Assembly (NCBI GenBank): GCA_000565255.1
Contig: ASRH01000001.1
Coordinates: 124,001 to 188,000 of the forward strand
From: Candidatus Aramenus sulfurataquae
Lineage (GTDB): Archaea; Thermoproteota; Thermoprotei_A; Sulfolobales; Sulfolobaceae
DNA: 64,000 nt
Direction: 5' to 3'
Every line of letters begins with the position of its first letter. Position 1 is the first letter of the stretch. The notes beneath the pieces were generated by a model. The model saw only the letters and a list, made by a program, of their open reading frames with translations. It searched no databases and was not told the DNA's origin. A program made the position numbers and the translations under genes. This document shows, piece after piece, positions 59,911 through 64,000 of this stretch.

Positions 59911-62900
59911 GTGAAACTTTCCGTACTCATTGGATGGAACGGTTCAGTGGTTAAGACCTTCGTTGAGGCCTCTAGGGAGCTTGGGGTTCAGTTGGCGATA
60001 AAGTACCCAAGGTTAGACCCCATCGACAATGAGTTTGTGGAGAGCTTGAAGACCTCTGACGCAATCTTTATTCACCACTTCTCCAGCGAAAACTTGTACA
60101 GCGAAATAATTGACAAAATCAGCGGGATTCTGGAAAACAAGGACGTGGTTGCAGTTATTGATCCCGCGCTTTCCAAGTTTAACAAGCTCCCACCAGACGC
60201 GACAAAGAAGGTGATGGAGTACTACAATTACGGGGGCAAGGAAAACATAAAGAACTTGATTCTTTACCTCCTCTCCTTCAAGTACGAGGGGATAAAGTAC
60301 GAGGAGCCAAAGCCCTTGCCCTTCAGCGGAATATACTCTAAGGAAGGTGTGTATCAAAACATATGGGAGTACCTAAAGAAATACGACTCTGGAAAGAGAG
60401 TCAGCATACTCTTCTATAGATCGGAGTGGGTTGACGGGGACCTAGAGATCGTAGACAAGTTGGTCGAGGAACTAAAGAGGGAGGGGATCACACCTATTCC
60501 CGTCTTCGTTCAGGGGTTCGGAGACAGATCTAGGGGGATCGAGAGCAACGAGGAGGCGATAAAGAGGATATTCGCCCCAGATGGGAAGCCTATAGTTGAC
60601 GCAATAATTAATTTGCTCTCCTTCTCCTTGATCAAAGATAAGGAGAGCCCCATCCTCAAGGACCTCAACGTACCCATCTTTCAGGGGCTCATAAACTACT
60701 TTAGGTCGGAGAAGGAGTGGTTGGAGTCAAAGGGGCTCGACATAGTTTCGACTATAATGAGCGTTTCCCTCCCTGAGATTGATGGGACCACTCAACCGAT
60801 TTTATTAGGAGTAGTGGAAGTAAAGCAGGACGGAAACTTCAAGTACAGGGTTCTCAGGGGAGTTGACTACCAAATAAGGTACATGGTAAAGAGGGTCAAG
60901 AGGTGGATCGAGCTAAGACGTAAGAGTAACAAGGAAAAGAAAATAGCTATAATACTTCACTCAGCCTCTGCCTTTAAGGACCTAGAGGCAAATATAGGAA
61001 CCGCTACCGGACTTGACACGCTCCAGACGGTAGTTAACTTAATGCATGACATGAAGAGGCTCGGCTTTGAGGTTGAACCTCCCAGGGACGGGGAAGAGTT
61101 AGTGAGGCTCATTATATCGAGGAAGGCTATACCGGAGACCAAATACACGAGTCTTGAAGAGATCTTGGAGAAAAAGGGCTTCGTTGGCTTCCTTAGCCAC
61201 GAAAAGTACGTTGAGTTCTTCAATTCTCTAGCTAAAGACGCGAGAGAGGCAGTAGTAAAAACGTGGGGAACCATTAAGAAGGGAGAAAGGAATTACATGT
61301 TCGACGGAGAGAAATTCGTTATACCCGGAGTGAAGCTTGGAAACGTGCTTGTCGCCGTTCAACCAAAGAGGGTCACGTGGCAGGACGACGAAAACGCTAT
61401 TAGGCTCATCCACAACTCCGACTTGCCGGTCCACCACTTCTGGTTGGCTTTCTACAAGTGGATAGACGAAAACTACGACGTGTTAATACACGTGGGAACC
61501 CACGGCACCCTGGAGTTCACTCCAGGAAAAGGAGTGGGCCTATCACCCTCCTGCTTCCCGCAGATATCGATAGGAACTATACCCCACCTCTACATTTACG
61601 CTATCAACGTCCCTGGGGAAGGGATAACGGCCAAGAGGAGGAGCTACGCTGTGCTCATAGACCACTTATCGCCACCTACAATTGACGAGGTCCCAGACGA
61701 AATCAAGAAACTGGAGGACTTGATCGAAGAGTACGAGGAGTCGGAAAAGGCCCAGAACGAGGCTAGGCAGAAGCTTGTTCTACAACAGATAATGGAGACC
61801 AGCGAGAACATAGGCCTAAAGGTAGACTTTTCCGACCCGGACAAGGCAACGCACGAAATCGAGCATAGGCTAAACGTATTTAAGGACAGTAGCGTCACAA
61901 AGGGGCTCCACGTTCTAGGGGAATTGCCGGACGAGGAGGACCTAGCAGAGTACGTCTTGGCGCTAACCAAGTACGACGAGGACTCCATGGTCAAGACCTA
62001 CGGAAAGGAAAAGGCTAAGGCATTAATACTAGAGGCGCTCAACGGTAACTTCAAGTTACCGGAAAAGGAGAGGCTAGTTCTATCTAAATTGATCGAGTCC
62101 GTTCACTTAGAGAAGGTAAACTTGATCAACGCACTATCCGGGGGCTACGTTGAGCCAGGGCCCTCTGGGTCGTTGAGTAGGGGAAGGTACGACATCCTTC
62201 CAACGGGGAGGAACTTCTTCGCTGTAGATCCCTCTAAGATACCCACTTTCTCAGCTTGGCAGATAGGAACGTTAATGGCTGAAAGGCTTATTCAAGAGTA
62301 CCTAAAGAAATTCGGAAAGTATCCTAGAGCCATAGGCTTCGTCCTCTGGTCTACGGACGTTTTTAGGTCTGACGGCGAGTTGGTAGCTCAAATCCTGCAC
62401 ACTATGGGCGTTAAACCGAAGTGGCACAAGGTAACTAAGAAGGTAATAGGCGTTGAGCCAATAGCTTTGGAGGAGCTCAATAGACCAAGGATAGACGTAG
62501 TCGTGACCATAAGCGGAATTGTCAGGGACAACTTAATGGGGATCGTAGAGTTGATAGACGAGGCGATTGAACTAGTGAAAAAGCTACCAGAAGACGAGTC
62601 TCAAAACTACGTTAAGGGCGATTTTAATAGGATATTCTCGGCAAAGCCAGGAGCTTACGGCTCTGGTACAGACAAGGCAGTCGAGTCCTCTGCGTGGAAG
62701 ACAGAAGAGGAACTGGCTGACGTGTACTTGAACTGGATGGCGTACGCATACGGAAAGGGAAAGAGGGGAATTAGGGCTGTGGATGACTTCGTGAAGGCCA
62801 GCGGAAAGGTGGACATGATAGTCCACAAGAGGGAAATAGACGAGATAGACATCCTAGACGACAGCTGTAACTACAGCTACGTAGGAGGGTTCTTCCTAAC

Positions 62901-63339
62901 TTGTAAGAAGCTCGGAAAGACTCCTGAGCTCATGTTTGAAGATACCTTCAATCCTAGGAACCCAAGAATAAGGATAATGAGGGAAGAAATAGAGAGGGTT
63001 AGCCTAATGAAGCTGTTGAATAACGCTTGGATAGAATCGCAGAAGAAGTTGGGCTATAGAGGAGCAACTGAAATCCTCAAGAAGGTTGAACACCTTTACG
63101 GCTGGGGTGCAACTACTAGGATGGTAAGCGACGAAATCTTTGAGAAAGTGGCTGAGAAGTTCGTCCTCAATAAGGAGATGAGAGAATGGTTCCTGAGAGA
63201 AAACCCGTGGGCCCTGGAGGAGATAACTAGAAGGCTAATAGAGGCAGAGAAAAGGGGCATATGGAAAGCAAAAGAGGAGACCAAGGAGGCCCTTGAGGAG
63301 CTATATGCGCAGATAGAGGGTGAGTCTGAGGAATGGTAG
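59911..63339 (+). CDS. cobN: Cobaltochelatase large subunit CobN
   Basis: 1142 aa from a GTG. Typical CobN/BchH large subunit, with LVAVQPKRVTWQDDENAIRLIHNSDLPVHHFWLAFYKW, VLIHVGTHGTLEFTPGKGVGLSP and the conserved GRNFFAVDPSKIPTFSAWQIG, followed by a SRGRYDILPTGRN metal-insertion region. Inserts Co (or Mg in BchH) into the tetrapyrrole with an AAA+ partner. The stop overlaps the next gene by 7 bp; that gene encodes a ChlI-like subunit, so the two form a chelatase operon. The other archaeal candidate, CobN-like nickel/cobalt chelatases for F430, is less likely here. Confidence 0.92.
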   Translation: MKLSVLIGWNGSVVKTFVEASRELGVQLAIKYPRLDPIDNEFVESLKTSDAIFIHHFSSENLYSEIIDKISGILENKDVVAVIDPALSKFNKLPPDATKKVMEYYNYGGKENIKNLILYLLSFKYEGIKYEEPKPLPFSGIYSKEGVYQNIWEYLKKYDSGKRVSILFYRSEWVDGDLEIVDKLVEELKREGITPIPVFVQGFGDRSRGIESNEEAIKRIFAPDGKPIVDAIINLLSFSLIKDKESPILKDLNVPIFQGLINYFRSEKEWLESKGLDIVSTIMSVSLPEIDGTTQPILLGVVEVKQDGNFKYRVLRGVDYQIRYMVKRVKRWIELRRKSNKEKKIAIILHSASAFKDLEANIGTATGLDTLQTVVNLMHDMKRLGFEVEPPRDGEELVRLIISRKAIPETKYTSLEEILEKKGFVGFLSHEKYVEFFNSLAKDAREAVVKTWGTIKKGERNYMFDGEKFVIPGVKLGNVLVAVQPKRVTWQDDENAIRLIHNSDLPVHHFWLAFYKWIDENYDVLIHVGTHGTLEFTPGKGVGLSPSCFPQISIGTIPHLYIYAINVPGEGITAKRRSYAVLIDHLSPPTIDEVPDEIKKLEDLIEEYEESEKAQNEARQKLVLQQIMETSENIGLKVDFSDPDKATHEIEHRLNVFKDSSVTKGLHVLGELPDEEDLAEYVLALTKYDEDSMVKTYGKEKAKALILEALNGNFKLPEKERLVLSKLIESVHLEKVNLINALSGGYVEPGPSGSLSRGRYDILPTGRNFFAVDPSKIPTFSAWQIGTLMAERLIQEYLKKFGKYPRAIGFVLWSTDVFRSDGELVAQILHTMGVKPKWHKVTKKVIGVEPIALEELNRPRIDVVVTISGIVRDNLMGIVELIDEAIELVKKLPEDESQNYVKGDFNRIFSAKPGAYGSGTDKAVESSAWKTEEELADVYLNWMAYAYGKGKRGIRAVDDFVKASGKVDMIVHKREIDEIDILDDSCNYSYVGGFFLTCKKLGKTPELMFEDTFNPRNPRIRIMREEIERVSLMKLLNNAWIESQKKLGYRGATEILKKVEHLYGWGATTRMVSDEIFEKVAEKFVLNKEMREWFLRENPWALEEITRRLIEAEKRGIWKAKEETKEALEELYAQIEGESEEW

Positions 63340-64000
63340 AGAGGAACGTAATTCCGTTCTCAGCGATAATTGGCCAAGAAAGGCTGAAAAAAGCCTTAAT
63401 GATAGTTGCCGTTAATCCCTCAGTTGGGGGTCTACTCATAATGGGGCCAAAGGGAGTGGCAAAGTCTACTGCAGTCAGAGCTTTGGCCAACCTACTGCCC
63501 GAGATAGAAGTGGTGGCAGACTGTCCCTTTAGTTGCGATCCCCGTTCCCCGGAGTCCATGTGCGACAGTTGCAGAGCAAGGTACGAGAGAGGCGAGAAGC
63601 TTCCCGTTATAAGGAGAAAAATGAGAATAGTCGAATTGCCCGTGAGTGCCACCCTTGACAGGGTAGTGGGTAGCCTCGATATAAAGAAGGCCATAGAGGA
63701 GGGGTTAAGGGCACTTTCACCCGGACTCTTAGCGGAAGCCAACAGGGGGATTTTATACATTGACGAGGTAAACCTCCTCCCTGACGACATAGTTAACGCA
63801 ATCCTCGACTCCGCTGCCTCAAAGGTAAACGTGGTTGAAAGGGAGGGAGTTTCTGTATCCCACCCAGCGAACTTCATACTCATAGGCACTATGAACCCAG
63901 AGGAGGGAGAACTAAGGCCACAATTGCTGGACAGGTTTGGCATCTCTGTAGTAGCGGAGAGTCCAAAGTCTGAGGAGGAGTTAGTCCAAATAGCTAAGGT
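63333..64000 (+). CDS. Mg/Co-chelatase AAA+ subunit (ChlI/BchI-like), C-terminus beyond window
   Basis: Begins MVERNVIPFSAIIGQERL. Walker A GPKGVAKST near residue 40, a Cys-containing insert (DCPFSCDPRSPESMCDSCR, about residues 65-83), ELPVSATLDRVVGSLDI, Walker B ILYIDEVNLLPDD and GTMNPEEGELRPQLLDRFG. It is the ATPase that drives the CobN chelatase. The ATG lies 7 bp inside the cobN end. About 222 codons are visible; a ChlD-like extension cannot be seen. Confidence 0.88.
   Translation, partial: MVERNVIPFSAIIGQERLKKALMIVAVNPSVGGLLIMGPKGVAKSTAVRALANLLPEIEVVADCPFSCDPRSPESMCDSCRARYERGEKLPVIRRKMRIVELPVSATLDRVVGSLDIKKAIEEGLRALSPGLLAEANRGILYIDEVNLLPDDIVNAILDSAASKVNVVEREGVSVSHPANFILIGTMNPEEGELRPQLLDRFGISVVAESPKSEEELVQIAK

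Noticed and set aside
63227-63943. 238-codon minus-strand frame opposite the chelatase subunit
   Set aside because: Shadow of cobN/chlI coding sequence; the plus strand carries clear AAA+ motifs.

Overview
The window is about 64 kb of a dense, mostly leaderless archaeal chromosome. Gene content and order point to the order Sulfolobales. Supporting evidence is crenarchaeal ribosomal and RNA polymerase genes, a 5S rRNA gene standing apart from 16S/23S, intron-containing tRNA genes, AT-boxes about 26 bp upstream of many start codons, archaeal DnaG and PolB, Pelota, the prepilin peptidase PibD, and a helicase - glycosyltransferase - ParB-like - endonuclease III block known from Sulfolobales. Base composition looks richer in G+C than Sulfolobus proper, which would suit a Metallosphaera-like lineage, but I cannot name the species.

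Layout. 1-8.5 kb (minus strand): a ribosomal/RNA polymerase operon (S13, S4, S11, RpoD, L18e, L13, S9, RpoN, S2) running into MEMO, an unrecognised protein, isopentenyl phosphate kinase, type 2 IPP isomerase and GGPP synthase. 8.5-20 kb: a PurM/ThiL-like protein divergent from a YjbQ protein, TyrRS, DnaG, a B-family DNA polymerase, an N-acetyltransferase, Pelota, a radical SAM protein, a nucleotidyltransferase and a site-2 protease. 20-30 kb: LysRS, tRNA-Trp and tRNA-Asn (both with introns), a gene-free stretch of about 600 bp, L7Ae, GluRS, a HAD phosphatase, an HD hydrolase, 5S rRNA, a DUF1512-like membrane protein and methionine aminopeptidase. 30-39.5 kb: PheRS alpha and beta, hydrolases, a CinA-like protein, a LysN-like aminotransferase and several regulators.

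39.5-48.3 kb is the most interesting part. It is the chromosomal neighbourhood of the Sulfolobales UV-inducible (ups) DNA-exchange pilus: Lhr-type helicase, membrane glycosyltransferase, ParB-like protein and endonuclease III. Where upsX-E-F-A-B would be expected, only an UpsX-like protein and a UpsE-like secretion ATPase remain. The ATPase has lost its Walker A, Walker B glutamate and His-box signatures, and no upsF, upsA or upsB is present. PibD, the peptidase that matures pilins, survives at 59 kb behind an unusual GC-rich structured leader.

48.3-64 kb: cobalamin biosynthesis genes (CbiE, CbiD, CbiC; CbiG, CbiH; CobN; a ChlI-type AAA+ subunit cut by the window end) mixed with an m5C methyltransferase, a UbiA prenyltransferase, a flavoprotein, citramalate synthase and a BtuF-like protein without a signal peptide. 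A GC-rich inverted repeat ending in ACA lies between the flavoprotein and UbiA genes and may be a small RNA. No CRISPR array, intact insertion sequence or integrated element was seen.
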